Assembly (NCBI RefSeq): GCF_006124995.1
Contig: NZ_QEWN01000090.1
Span: forward strand, 1 to 45,451
DNA length: 45,451 nt
DNA from: Vibrio sp. Hep-1b-8
GTDB taxonomy: Bacteria > Pseudomonadota > Gammaproteobacteria > Enterobacterales > Vibrionaceae
Reading direction: 5' to 3'
The notes beneath the pieces were generated by a model. That model saw only the letters and a list, made by a program, of their open reading frames with translations, made no database searches and had not been told where the DNA came from. Both the position numbers and the translations under genes were made by a program. Positions 1 to 8,412 of this stretch are shown piece by piece (position 1 is the first letter of the stretch; each line of letters opens with the position of its first letter).

Positions 1-99
1 GCGTACTTGGCAATTCGAAACCGGTCTGTTTTGTCGGTCGAATACAGCAATCTGAAACACATTTTTTGCTAAATCGATACTAATAAGCCTATATTTCAT
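1..99 (-). CDS. IS110-family transposase, N-terminal fragment (runs off left edge)
   Basis: Only the first 33 codons are inside the window, starting at the ATG complementary to 97-99. The translation begins MKYRLISIDLAKNVFQIAVF, which carries the first catalytic aspartate in the D-L-A-K-N-V-F-Q context typical of the DEDD (RuvC-like) domain of IS110-family transposases. A clear ribosome binding site (AAGGTGA) lies 5 nt upstream. The remaining RuvC-like and Tnp20 domains would lie to the left of position 1. The family call is from the N-terminal motif only; subgroup (IS110 versus IS1111) cannot be decided. Confidence 0.8.
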   Translation of the reverse strand, partial: MKYRLISIDLAKNVFQIAVFDRQNRPVSNCQVR

Positions 100-200
100 G
101 TTGGTCACCTTTATCCTTGATTCTGTCAAAAGTTAATCATGGCACATTGCGATGCCGAGATAGAGGTGACCATCTCATCACACACCATCGATACCATCTA
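1..200 (-). mobile_element. Partial IS110-family element with its 5' noncoding end
   Basis: The element must end between the transposase start (99) and the chemoreceptor terminator (201-239), so its 5' noncoding end is at most about 100 bp. No obvious terminal repeat or target duplication is visible, as expected for this family, so the boundary is inferred. The noncoding part holds a perfect 9-bp inverted repeat (TGGTCACCT at 102-110 and AGGTGACCA at 164-172) whose proximal arm overlaps the transposase ribosome binding site, plus an inner GGCA/TGCC pair. IS110-type elements carry a guide (bridge) RNA in a noncoding end; whether this end encodes one cannot be told here. Confidence 0.5.
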
Positions 201-239
201 TAAAAAGACCCCAATGTTTTTAGTCAACAATTGGGGGTC
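201..239 (-). terminator. Rho-independent terminator of the chemoreceptor gene
   Basis: On the minus strand, GACCCCCAAT pairs with ATTGGGGTC around a loop of about 13 nt and is followed by TTTTTAT. It lies 28 bp downstream of the chemoreceptor stop codon and reads in its direction. Confidence 0.8.
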
Positions 240-266
240 ATAACAAGTTTATTGTATTCGGGTCAC

Positions 267-2150
267 TTAGAGTTTAAAGCGCTGGATTTCTTGCTCAAGT
301 TCATTAGACAACTCAGATAGTTGAGCCGCTTGAGATGCTGCATCGTGCGCTTCGTCAGCGAGTTCGTTAGAAACATCGCGGATACCGACGGTATTGCGAG
401 TAATTTCAGACGTCACAGAAGCTTGCTCTTCCGCAGCAGAAGCGATTTGAGTCGCCATATCGCTGATACGTTCAACCGCCGTTTGAATTTGTGTCAAACT
501 CACCGCAGCAGAGTCTGCATCACTTACACTGGTATCGGCTAGTTGGCGACTGTCGCCCATAATACCGACGGCTTTACCTGTCGTGTTTTGCAGAGTTTCA
601 ATCATTTGCTGAATCTCTTTGGTCGACGCATGTGTACGCTGGCTCAGCACTCGAACTTCATCGGCAACCACCGCAAAACCACGACCTTGTTCACCAGCAC
701 GCGCCGCTTCGATTGCTGCGTTCAATGCTAATAAGTTGGTTTGTTCTGCAATGTCTTGAATCGTCGACAAGATGGTACTGATGCTGTGTCCGTGTTGCTC
801 CAATTCTTGAATGACTTCTGTCGCTACACTCACTTCTGTGGCTAGATTTTGAATAGAGCCTTGAGTTTGAACGACTTGCTCGCCACCGTGGATACAAGCT
901 GTTACAGCCTCGCTAGAGTTTTGCGCTGTGTGATCTGCATTACCAGCGATCTCTTGGGTTGCGGCGGCCATCTCATTGATCGCGGTCGCGACCATGTTGA
1001 TTTCATCTTGTTGTAGTCGGATACGAGCACTGCGTTCTTCAGCTTGCATCGCCGTCTGCTTAGACTGTTCTGAAAGTGAAGCGGAAACCACGCTTAGCTT
1101 AGATACCATCGCATGCATGTTTCCAACAAAGATGTTGAAGTTATTTGCTAACTGCCCCACTTCATCATCGCTGCGTGGTTCAAGACGTTGAGTCAAGTCG
1201 CCTTCACCTGACGCGATCTCTTCTAGCGCTTTTGAAACACGCACCAAATCGTTGAACAAGTAACTAACTAGCCATGAAACAAGTACAATCACAATTAAGG
1301 TGATAACCACAGCCGTGATGATCAAACTTTGTAGCAGCTCAGCCAGTGCCGCTTCTTCCGTTGTACGGTCCATCTCAATGGCAAAGATCCACTTAGTGTC
1401 TGGCACCTTAGTAAAGAAGTAGAGCTTCTCTTGACCGTTACGCTCAAATGTTACTACTGAACCTGTATTGGCATGCTTTTCGATCTCACGCAAAGTTAGT
1501 TGTTTAGAAAGAGTGTTCGTTGGCTTTAATGAGAGTGATTTGTCAGGGTGAGCTAAGAATGTGCCATCTTGAGCATCAATCAGCATTGCGTATGCGTTCT
1601 TACCGGCATCCAAGTTGATGACGTCATTAATTAACTGGTCGATAAGTACATCAGCACCAACCACTCCAACAAACTGTCCATTGGCACGAATTGGTTCAGC
1701 GATTGTTACTAGTAACGCATTGGTGATTGCGTCGGTGTAGGCTGTGGTAATGATCTGTTTACCCGCATTACTCGCATCGATATACCAAGGACGAACGCGT
1801 GGGTCGTAATCTGCACGATTACGTTCAGGGTGTGAGCGGTACATCCCACCTTCTGGCGTACCAAGGAAAATGTCATCAAAACCGCCTGCTTTGCGTGCTT
1901 GCTGCAGGAACGGAACCACATCGGCTTCACGGCTGTAGTCGTTGAATGCACTGGCAATATCTTTACGGATCGATATCCAGTCCGAAACGCCTACAGATGC
2001 CGCATTTGCTAAGCTTGTTGCACGTGCATTTATACCATTACGTGTTTGTTTTGCTAGTTGATCGGCGGATAGCCACGTCAAAGCGCTTGCCATCAGCACA
2101 ACGGCGATTAAACTCGCGCCGATGAGTTTTTGTTTTAAGGATAGTTTCAT
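267..2150 (-). CDS. Methyl-accepting chemotaxis protein with amino-acid-type dCache sensor
   Basis: Inner-membrane chemoreceptor of 627 residues that would signal to CheA/CheW. Order: membrane segment about 9-29, periplasmic dCache_1 domain about 35-270, second membrane segment about 273-299, HAMP about 300-350, and a cytoplasmic signalling domain with the conserved hairpin tip around 481-495 ([15 protein letters not shown]). The dCache domain keeps the full amino-acid-binding pattern known for dCache_1AA sensors: Y115, R120, W122, Y123, D125, Y138 and D167, with exactly the spacing of PctA-type receptors. It should therefore bind an amino acid (family knowledge), although the specific ligand is unknown. 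The C-terminus ends RFKL with no CheR-tethering pentapeptide. The gene is monocistronic, with its own terminator and a sigma28-like -10 element upstream. Confidence 0.95.
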   Translation of the reverse strand: MKLSLKQKLIGASLIAVVLMASALTWLSADQLAKQTRNGINARATSLANAASVGVSDWISIRKDIASAFNDYSREADVVPFLQQARKAGGFDDIFLGTPEGGMYRSHPERNRADYDPRVRPWYIDASNAGKQIITTAYTDAITNALLVTIAEPIRANGQFVGVVGADVLIDQLINDVINLDAGKNAYAMLIDAQDGTFLAHPDKSLSLKPTNTLSKQLTLREIEKHANTGSVVTFERNGQEKLYFFTKVPDTKWIFAIEMDRTTEEAALAELLQSLIITAVVITLIVIVLVSWLVSYLFNDLVRVSKALEEIASGEGDLTQRLEPRSDDEVGQLANNFNIFVGNMHAMVSKLSVVSASLSEQSKQTAMQAEERSARIRLQQDEINMVATAINEMAAATQEIAGNADHTAQNSSEAVTACIHGGEQVVQTQGSIQNLATEVSVATEVIQELEQHGHSISTILSTIQDIAEQTNLLALNAAIEAARAGEQGRGFAVVADEVRVLSQRTHASTKEIQQMIETLQNTTGKAVGIMGDSRQLADTSVSDADSAAVSLTQIQTAVERISDMATQIASAAEEQASVTSEITRNTVGIRDVSNELADEAHDAASQAAQLSELSNELEQEIQRFKL

Positions 2151-2189
2151 GGTTTCTATACAATTAGTAGAACAGACAGGAAGGGGATT

Positions 2190-2197
2190 TTATCGGC
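2190..2197 (-). promoter_or_regulatory. Sigma28 (FliA)-like -10 element upstream of the chemoreceptor
   Basis: The minus strand reads GCCGATAA, a perfect match to the FliA -10 consensus, 39 bp upstream of the chemoreceptor start. The -35 half (TAAAGTTT at 11-nt spacing) is not well matched: GGTGCAAA is found there. The location before a chemoreceptor supports a flagellar-class promoter, but the call rests on the -10 alone. Confidence 0.5.
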
Positions 2198-2228
2198 AAT
2201 TTCTTACATTTGCACCAATTAATGACAG

Positions 2229-2258
2229 TATCTTGACTTAAGATAACGTATTGTTATC
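2229..2258. promoter_or_regulatory. Two overlapping dyads upstream of the chemoreceptor (possible operator)
   Basis: TATCTT-N5-AAGATA (2229-2245) and GATAAC-N5-GTTATC (2242-2258) are two perfect dyads with the same geometry of 6-bp arms and 5-bp spacer. They share the bases GATA and their centres are 13 bp apart. They lie about 80-110 bp upstream of the chemoreceptor start, between it and the end of the GGDEF-EAL gene. The binding protein is unknown. Confidence 0.35.
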
Positions 2259-2345
2259 CCGATATTTTAATAAACGTATGACGGTGTTTTTTGCGCATGT
2301 CATCACCACAGCACTCTATACCCACTTTTGACATCAATTTGTCAA

Positions 2346-4100
2346 CTATTGTATGAGTAATTGATTAAACTCTGCGGCAGAAATGGGCTTGGAAAAAAGG
2401 TAACCCTGATACTGATGACATTTTTCCCGACGCAGTAATTCGAGTTGCTCGTCGACTTCTACCCCTTCGGCAATCACCGTTTTGTTTAGGTTGTGTCCCA
2501 TTTGGATTATGGTTCGAACAATCATATGGTCGGTGACGTCTTCTACGCAGTCATCAATAAATGACTTGTCGATCTTGACCACATCGATAGGTAGATGTTT
2601 TAGATAGTTCAATGAAGAATACGCCACCCCAAAATCATCAATGGCTATCGTGCCCCCTAGGTCTTGAAGTTTTTTACAAGTCTGAGCAACTTGGGAATGC
2701 TTATCCATCATTGCGGTTTCGGTGATTTCAATCTGCAAACAATTGGCTGGCAACTTGTGTTTCTCTAGCTGTTCCATGATGTAAGGAAAGATATCGTCAT
2801 GAGCAAACTGAACGCTGGAAACATTGATAGAAATAGGAATCAGCGAGCCCTTATCGAGCCAAGCCTTAGCCTGAATAATGGCTTGTTCGAAAACCCATCG
2901 GCCGATTGGGATGATTTGCGCGGTTCGCTCCGCAACACCAATAAAATCATTGGGTGCCACAAGCCCTAAATCTGGATGCTGCCAGCGGATCAAGGCTTCC
3001 GCACCGACGATCTTATTGCTTTCTAAATCGACTTTTGGCTGATAGACAAGGAACAATTGCTGGTTATCAATCGCGCCTTTGAGTTCTATTTCAATCTGAT
3101 GCGCACGAATCGTCTCATCCATCAATTCATCATCGTACCATTGGACACGAATCGATTCGTTCTGCTTGCCTCGAGCAACAGCCGCATCGACGTTTTTTCC
3201 CCATACTTTGATGTTATTTTGCGCATCACTTAGCAGAGCACATCCTCCTCTGTATCTCAGTCTGTGCGAAGTGTTGTGGATCTTACACACTTTGTCATGA
3301 TGCGCCTCAAGTCGATCGATAAGTTTATTCACTTCATAGAGTTCGCCATTCTGGCAGGCAACCAAGATAATCAGTTCATCACCGCCTAAGCGAAATAGTT
3401 TTCCGTGTCCACCTACAAGTCTTTTAATGTGACAAGCGAATTGATACAGTAATTCATCACCATAACCGTAGCCCAAATCGTCATTCACTTTCTTTAAGTT
3501 GTTCAAGCCGACCTGAATCGCTGCATAGTCCATCTGATCACAGGCACTAAGATCACTCACCGCTTGGAAAAAGGACTTACGATTAGGCAGATTGGTCAAA
3601 TAGTCAGTCAAACTTGCCCGCTTATACAACCGTGATTGCTTTTTCGCTTTTTGCTGATAGAAGGTCATCACTGTGGCAAATATCGTAATAAAGAGTACTT
3701 CAATTGCATCTTCGACGAACTCGTCAAACTCTTCAGTAGGAAGATCAATAAGGTAGCTGCCTATCAGCCCAAGTCCCACCGCGATTGGCCACAATGAACC
3801 TGGAAACAATATGATGTAGCAGAGGGGTAAGACAAGTAAGCTTTCTTCAATGGCATCCATCTCTAAAGGTTCGATAATCGAACCTCCGAAGATCAAGAAT
3901 AAAGAGACCAAACTTGCAATAATTTTAATTCGCCTATGAGGTGAAAAGTAAGCGACTAACATAGCAATAGGAAACGCAGTGTAAAGCAGACGAATAGACT
4001 TATGTTCAGAGATAAGTGTATAGGTTATTAGGGCAACAGAAATAAAGAAAAAAGCTGTTACACCATATTGGACTACTCGATTGAAATGCTTCAACTGCAC
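2346..4100 (-). CDS. Membrane GGDEF-EAL protein, probable c-di-GMP phosphodiesterase
   Basis: A 584-residue protein with about five or six hydrophobic segments in residues 10-147, a GGDEF domain about 160-320 and an EAL domain about 335-584. The EAL domain looks active: it has EALIRW (368-373), the DDFG..YSSL loop, KIDKSF and EGVE. The GGDEF half looks degenerate: the signature is GGDEL (239-243) and the first metal-binding region reads GLNNLKKVND, where active cyclases have DxDxFKxxND. The likely net activity is therefore c-di-GMP hydrolysis, with the GGDEF domain regulatory; this is inference from residues. It is probably monocistronic, facing the same way as gyrA behind a gyrA terminator. 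A weak hairpin (TTGACA/TGTCAA, 2328-2345) abuts the stop. Confidence 0.9.
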   Translation of the reverse strand: MQLKHFNRVVQYGVTAFFFISVALITYTLISEHKSIRLLYTAFPIAMLVAYFSPHRRIKIIASLVSLFLIFGGSIIEPLEMDAIEESLLVLPLCYIILFPGSLWPIAVGLGLIGSYLIDLPTEEFDEFVEDAIEVLFITIFATVMTFYQQKAKKQSRLYKRASLTDYLTNLPNRKSFFQAVSDLSACDQMDYAAIQVGLNNLKKVNDDLGYGYGDELLYQFACHIKRLVGGHGKLFRLGGDELIILVACQNGELYEVNKLIDRLEAHHDKVCKIHNTSHRLRYRGGCALLSDAQNNIKVWGKNVDAAVARGKQNESIRVQWYDDELMDETIRAHQIEIELKGAIDNQQLFLVYQPKVDLESNKIVGAEALIRWQHPDLGLVAPNDFIGVAERTAQIIPIGRWVFEQAIIQAKAWLDKGSLIPISINVSSVQFAHDDIFPYIMEQLEKHKLPANCLQIEITETAMMDKHSQVAQTCKKLQDLGGTIAIDDFGVAYSSLNYLKHLPIDVVKIDKSFIDDCVEDVTDHMIVRTIIQMGHNLNKTVIAEGVEVDEQLELLRREKCHQYQGYLFSKPISAAEFNQLLIQ

Positions 4101-4265
4101 TCAACCCTCCTTACTAAAAATGCCTGCAAATAAGCCTATAAATGACCAAGAAGCATACAGTATGCACAACCATTAAATAGAACGCAATACCATTAAATGA
4201 TTATACTACTAACCTAAAGCATAGTCGAAAATGTTCCTATGACCTCTATCACCTTAAATAAAAAG

Positions 4266-4299
4266 ACAAAAAAAATGCCAGACTTTCGTCTGGCATTCC
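4266..4299 (-). terminator. Rho-independent terminator of gyrA
   Basis: On the minus strand, a 10-bp stem AATGCCAGAC/GTCTGGCATT (4275-4298) with a 4-nt loop is followed by a run of T residues. It lies 26 bp beyond the gyrA stop codon. Confidence 0.93.
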
Positions 4300-4324
4300 T
4301 CATTAATTAGATTATTACTTTAGC

Positions 4325-6952
4325 TTAGGCTTCAGTATCATCACTTTTTTGGTCTGCCTCTGGTGCTTCTGATGATACAGTTTGTTCACCTTCAACACCC
4401 TCTTCAGCTTCTGGAAGTTCAGCTTCTTCAACTTCGTCAATTCGCTGTAGACCAACAACGCTTTCATCAGCTGAAGTACGGATGAGCGTGACACCTTGAG
4501 TGTTACGACCCACTTGGCTTACTTCCGCTACGCGTGTACGAACCAAGGTTCCAGCGTCGGTGATCATCATCATCTCGTCGCCTTCCTCTACCTGAACCGC
4601 ACCAACCACAGGGCCGTTACGTTCAGAAACCTTGATTGATACTACACCTTGTGTTGCGCGTCCTTTGATTGGGTACTCTGCAAGTTCAGTACGCTTACCA
4701 AAACCGTTTTGAGTCACAGTCAGGATGTCACCCTCGTTAGAAGGAACAATTAGCGATACTACTTGATCGTCATCGGCCAGTTTCATACCACGAACACCTG
4801 CCGCTGTACGTCCCATTGCACGTACTTTATCTTCACTAAAGCGAACAACTTTACCCGCTTTAGAGAACAGCATGATGTCACTTTGACCATCTGTAATGTC
4901 AACACCGATCAGAGAGTCATCTTCACGTAGATTAACCGCAATCAGACCATTTGAACGAACGTTTGCAAACTGATCCAGTGACGTTTTCTTAACTGTACCG
5001 TCGCCAGTCGCCATAAAGATAAACTTATCGGCACTGAACTCAGAGACTGGCAGAATCGCGGTAATACGCTCACCTTCTTCCAGTGGAAGAATGTTGACGA
5101 TTGGTTTACCACGTGCAGTACGACTTGCTAGCGGTAGTTGGTACACTTTCAAGCGGTATGTCTTACCGCGAGTAGAGAAACATAGGATGTTGTCGTGGGT
5201 ATTCGCCACTAGAAGACGTTCAATGTAGTCTTCTTCTTTCATCTTAGTTGCGCTCTTACCTTTACCACCACGACGCTGAGCTTCGTAATCGCTTAGGATT
5301 TGGTATTTAACGTAACCTTCGTGAGAAAGTGTTACTACTACGTCTTCACGAGCAATCAGCTCTTCCATGTCGATATCATGGCTTGCGGCAGTAATTTCTG
5401 TACGACGAACATCGCCAAAGGCATCACGAACAGATTCAAGTTCTTCACGGATCACTTCCATCAAGCGTTCTGTGCTTGCAAGGATGTGCATCAGTTCAGC
5501 AATCTCTTCTAGAAGTTGCTTGTATTCATCAAGAATTTTCTCGTGCTCAAGACCTGTTAGTTTGTGTAGACGTAGGTCTAGAATTGCTTGTGCTTGAGTT
5601 TCTGTCAGGAAGTACAAGCCATCACGGATACCGTATTGAGCTTCTAGCCAATCTGGACGAGCAGCGTCAGTACCAGCGCGCTCTAGCATCGCCGCCACAT
5701 TGCCCAAATCCCAGCCGCGAGCAACCAAGCCTGCTTTAGCTTCAGCTGGCGTTGGTGCGTTACGAATAAGGTCGATGATTTCATCGATGTTCGCTAACGC
5801 TAGTGCTAAACCTTCTAGGATATGTGCACGGTCGCGCGCTTTACGTAGTTCGTAGATAGTACGACGAGTCACCACTTCACGACGGTGATCAACGAAGCAC
5901 TTCAACATATCTTTCAGGTTGAATAGCTGAGGTTGACCATTGTTCAGTGCAACCATGTTGATGCCGAACGTTGTCTGCAACTGAGTTTGAGCGTAAAGGT
6001 TGTTTAGAACCACTTCGCCTACTGCATCGCGCTTACATTCGATAACAATGCGCATACCGTCTTTATCAGACTCGTCGCGCAGTGCACTGATGCCTTCTAC
6101 TTTCTTATCTTTTACAAGCTCCGCAATTTTTTCAATCAAGCGAGCTTTGTTTACCTGATAAGGGATCTCGGTAACAATGATGGTCTCTTTACCATTCTTT
6201 TCTGTCTCGATTTCCGCTTTAGAACGCATGTAGATTTTGCCACGGCCAGTCTTGTAGGCATCTACGATACCTTTGCGACCGCTAATTAGCGCCGCTGTCG
6301 GGAAGTCTGGGCCTGGAATGTAATCCATCAGCTCATCAATAGTGATTTGTTCATTATTGATGTACGCAAGACAGCCATCAATCACTTCACCAAGATTATG
6401 TGGTGGAATGTTGGTTGCCATACCTACCGCGATACCAGAAGCACCGTTTACCAGCAGGTTAGGAATTTTTGTAGGTAGAACAGCTGGAATTTGTTCAGTA
6501 CCGTCGTAGTTCGGTACATAGTCCACTGTCTCTTTATCTAGGTCTGCGAGAAGTTCGTGGGCGATTTTGGCCATGCGAACTTCGGTGTAACGCATTGCCG
6601 CCGCTGAGTCACCATCGATCGAACCGAAGTTACCTTGACCGTCGACTAGCATGTAACGGAGCGAAAACGGCTGTGCCATACGTACGATAGTATCGTACAC
6701 AGCGCTATCACCATGTGGGTGATATTTACCGATTACGTCGCCAACAACACGGGCAGATTTTTTATATGGTTTATTCCAATCGTTACCAAGTACATTCATC
6801 GCGAACAAAACGCGGCGGTGTACAGGCTTTAGGCCATCACGCACATCTGGAAGAGCACGACCAACGATAACTGACATCGCATAGTCTAGGTATGAACCTC
6901 GAAGCTCATCTTCAATGTTTACGGGCGTGATCTCTTTCGCTAGATCGCTCAT
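4325..6952 (-). CDS. gyrA: DNA gyrase subunit A
   Basis: Catalytic A subunit of DNA gyrase, 875 residues, which with GyrB introduces negative supercoils using ATP. The winged-helix/tower cleavage domain is about 1-520, with the active-site tyrosine at Y122 (AAMRYTE). The C-terminal beta-pinwheel starts with the GyrA box QRRGGKG. The quinolone-resistance region reads [10 protein letters not shown] with S83 and D87, the wild-type susceptible state. The tail is strongly acidic, as in other gammaproteobacterial GyrA. The gene stands alone with its own terminator, and is divergent from ubiG as in many gammaproteobacteria. Confidence 0.98.
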   Translation of the reverse strand: MSDLAKEITPVNIEDELRGSYLDYAMSVIVGRALPDVRDGLKPVHRRVLFAMNVLGNDWNKPYKKSARVVGDVIGKYHPHGDSAVYDTIVRMAQPFSLRYMLVDGQGNFGSIDGDSAAAMRYTEVRMAKIAHELLADLDKETVDYVPNYDGTEQIPAVLPTKIPNLLVNGASGIAVGMATNIPPHNLGEVIDGCLAYINNEQITIDELMDYIPGPDFPTAALISGRKGIVDAYKTGRGKIYMRSKAEIETEKNGKETIIVTEIPYQVNKARLIEKIAELVKDKKVEGISALRDESDKDGMRIVIECKRDAVGEVVLNNLYAQTQLQTTFGINMVALNNGQPQLFNLKDMLKCFVDHRREVVTRRTIYELRKARDRAHILEGLALALANIDEIIDLIRNAPTPAEAKAGLVARGWDLGNVAAMLERAGTDAARPDWLEAQYGIRDGLYFLTETQAQAILDLRLHKLTGLEHEKILDEYKQLLEEIAELMHILASTERLMEVIREELESVRDAFGDVRRTEITAASHDIDMEELIAREDVVVTLSHEGYVKYQILSDYEAQRRGGKGKSATKMKEEDYIERLLVANTHDNILCFSTRGKTYRLKVYQLPLASRTARGKPIVNILPLEEGERITAILPVSEFSADKFIFMATGDGTVKKTSLDQFANVRSNGLIAVNLREDDSLIGVDITDGQSDIMLFSKAGKVVRFSEDKVRAMGRTAAGVRGMKLADDDQVVSLIVPSNEGDILTVTQNGFGKRTELAEYPIKGRATQGVVSIKVSERNGPVVGAVQVEEGDEMMMITDAGTLVRTRVAEVSQVGRNTQGVTLIRTSADESVVGLQRIDEVEEAELPEAEEGVEGEQTVSSEAPEADQKSDDTEA

Positions 6953-7192
6953 AGAGCCATTATCCCTCTATTTATAGATCGTATGTACAATACGTTTAAG
7001 GTGCAAAAATATAACATACAATTCAGTGGTTCGGCATTACTTTCCCTCTCCTTTTATCAGGTTGTGAGGTTGGTTGTGAATCAAACGCCGAGAAATTGCA
7101 CACTGATCTTATATCTTGCTGATTAGTGGCTACATTTTGTTCAACAATCGATAAAAGTGCCCCCTCCTTGTGGAGTGTTATCATTTAAAGGG

Positions 7193-7198
7193 TATAAT
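7193..7198 (+). promoter_or_regulatory. Probable -10 box of the ubiG promoter
   Basis: TATAAT, a perfect -10 hexamer, lies 38 bp upstream of the ubiG ATG in the gyrA-ubiG divergent region. The best -35 candidate (TTGTGG at 7168-7173) is spaced 19 bp away, longer than ideal. Confidence 0.5.
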
Positions 7199-7236
7199 GC
7201 CCCCTTCAAGGAAGCTGGTTAATTAATAGAGTTGTT

Positions 7237-7944
7237 ATGACCCAATCACAAAACGTCGATCCAAATGAAATTAAGAAGTTTGAGGATATGGCCTCACGCT
7301 GGTGGGATTTGGAGGGCGAATTTAAGCCACTGCACCAAATCAACCCATTACGTTTAGACTATGTTCTTGACAAGGCTGACGGCTTATTTGGAAAAACCGT
7401 ACTCGATGTCGGTTGTGGCGGCGGTATTCTTGCTGAAAGCATGGCAAAGCAAGGTGCCGTGGTGACTGGTCTAGATATGGGTAAAGAGCCCCTTGAAGTT
7501 GCTCGCCTTCATGCCCTTGAAACAGGAACTAAGCTCACTTACATCCAGAGTACCATCGAAGATCACGCTGTCGACAATGCAGGTAAGTACGATGTTGTGA
7601 CCTGTATGGAGATGCTAGAACATGTTCCTGATCCTCAGTCAGTCATTCGCTCATGTGCAGCACTTGTAAAGCCTGGTGGTCATGTTTTCTTCTCTACTCT
7701 CAACCGTAACGTTAAGTCGTATCTGTTTGCGATTGTGGGTGCAGAGAAGCTGCTTAAAATCGTTCCTGAAGGAACTCATGACCACGAGAAGTTTATTCGT
7801 CCCGCTGAACTGATTAAGATGGTCGATCGTACCGATTTGACCGAAATGGCGATAACTGGTCTGCACTACAACCCTCTTACCGACACCTATAAACTAGGTC
7901 GAAATGTTGACGTGAACTACATCGTCCACACTCAAAAGTTTTAG
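7237..7944 (+). CDS. ubiG: Ubiquinone biosynthesis O-methyltransferase
   Basis: SAM-dependent methyltransferase that carries out both O-methylations in ubiquinone synthesis. It has 235 residues, the usual length. It has motif [14 protein letters not shown] (about 56-68), the acidic post-motif LDMG, motif [17 protein letters not shown] around residue 125 ([11 protein letters not shown] is visible), and the UbiG-typical N-terminal stretch [19 protein letters not shown]. The segment [14 protein letters not shown] near the C-terminus is also typical of UbiG. It has its own promoter-like -10 and a terminator, so it is probably monocistronic, divergent from gyrA. Confidence 0.97.
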   Translation: MTQSQNVDPNEIKKFEDMASRWWDLEGEFKPLHQINPLRLDYVLDKADGLFGKTVLDVGCGGGILAESMAKQGAVVTGLDMGKEPLEVARLHALETGTKLTYIQSTIEDHAVDNAGKYDVVTCMEMLEHVPDPQSVIRSCAALVKPGGHVFFSTLNRNVKSYLFAIVGAEKLLKIVPEGTHDHEKFIRPAELIKMVDRTDLTEMAITGLHYNPLTDTYKLGRNVDVNYIVHTQKF

Positions 7945-7978
7945 CAAATTTCACCTGATTAAAGACAAGGTTATGTTT

Positions 7979-8010
7979 AAGGCGGTAGCACAAGCTCACC
8001 GCCTTTTTTA
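7979..8010 (+). terminator. Rho-independent terminator of ubiG
   Basis: The stem AAGGCGGT/ACCGCCTT (7979-8005), with an inner AGC/GCT pair, is followed by TTTTTTA. It lies 34 bp after the ubiG stop codon. Confidence 0.88.
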
Positions 8011-8141
8011 GTTCTTTTTTAACCTATTTTTGTCGATCTGATTCCAATTTAATCAACTCAATAATCGCACTCAAAATTGAGTAAAGATCAAGGGATTTTT
8101 TTTTGTTTATGGTTACTTCTAAACCGATCCTCAAAGTGCAG

Positions 8142-8150
8142 TTTTACACA
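8142..8150 (+). promoter_or_regulatory. DnaA box upstream of nrdA
   Basis: TTTTACACA matches the DnaA consensus TTWTNCACA. It lies 70 bp upstream of, and in the same orientation as, the perfect box at 8212. DnaA boxes in the nrdA control region are known from E. coli. Confidence 0.5.
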
Positions 8151-8211
8151 ATCTTTGCTGCTCTAACTTCATCGGTTAGTAGACACTTACTGTTTTTTTC
8201 ATTTTTGTTAG

Positions 8212-8220
8212 TTATCCACA
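8212..8220 (+). promoter_or_regulatory. Perfect DnaA box upstream of nrdA
   Basis: TTATCCACA is the high-affinity DnaA box sequence. It lies about 70 bp upstream of the paired NrdR boxes and about 190 bp before the nrdA ATG. It fits the known coupling of nrdAB transcription to replication initiation by DnaA. Confidence 0.65.
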
Positions 8221-8289
8221 AGTCATCCAAGATCTGCAACTTGAAATACAGTGGGGATAGCACTATCTTGTAATCCGCACCTCGGTGCA

Positions 8290-8326
8290 CCCCTATATGT
8301 TGTGTTTGTACTACAATATATAGATA
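8290..8326 (+). promoter_or_regulatory. Tandem NrdR boxes of the nrdAB promoter
   Basis: Box 1 (8290-8305, CCCCTATATGTTGTGT) matches the NrdR consensus ACACWATATATWGTGT at 13 of 16 positions. Box 2 (8311-8326, CTACAATATATAGATA) matches at 11 of 16. Their starts are 21 bp apart, two helical turns, consistent with NrdR binding on one face of DNA. The TACAAT at 8312-8317 inside box 2 could be the -10, so bound NrdR would block RNA polymerase. Confidence 0.7.
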
Positions 8327-8338
8327 GACTTTGATCAC

Positions 8339-8383
8339 AAAGCCGGAACGAATTTTACAAGAATTACACAAAAATCCGGCTTT
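8339..8383 (+). promoter_or_regulatory. Stem-loop in the nrdA 5' leader
   Basis: AAAGCCGGA (8339-8347) and TCCGGCTTT (8375-8383) form a perfect 9-bp stem with a 27-nt loop, ending 29 bp before the nrdA ATG. No long T-run follows, so it is not a clear terminator. It lies downstream of the presumed promoter, so it should be transcribed. Its role is unknown; mRNA stabilisation or attenuation is possible. Confidence 0.5.
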
Positions 8384-8412
8384 AATCAGTTTTGTTAGGG
8401 AAATGAAGCAGA

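Noticed and set aside
2328..2345. Terminator directly after the GGDEF-EAL gene
   Set aside because: The stem is only 6 A/T-rich base pairs and has no T-run; it is noted under the gene only.
6680..6720. Quinolone-resistance change in gyrA
   Set aside because: S83 and D87 are both the susceptible residues.
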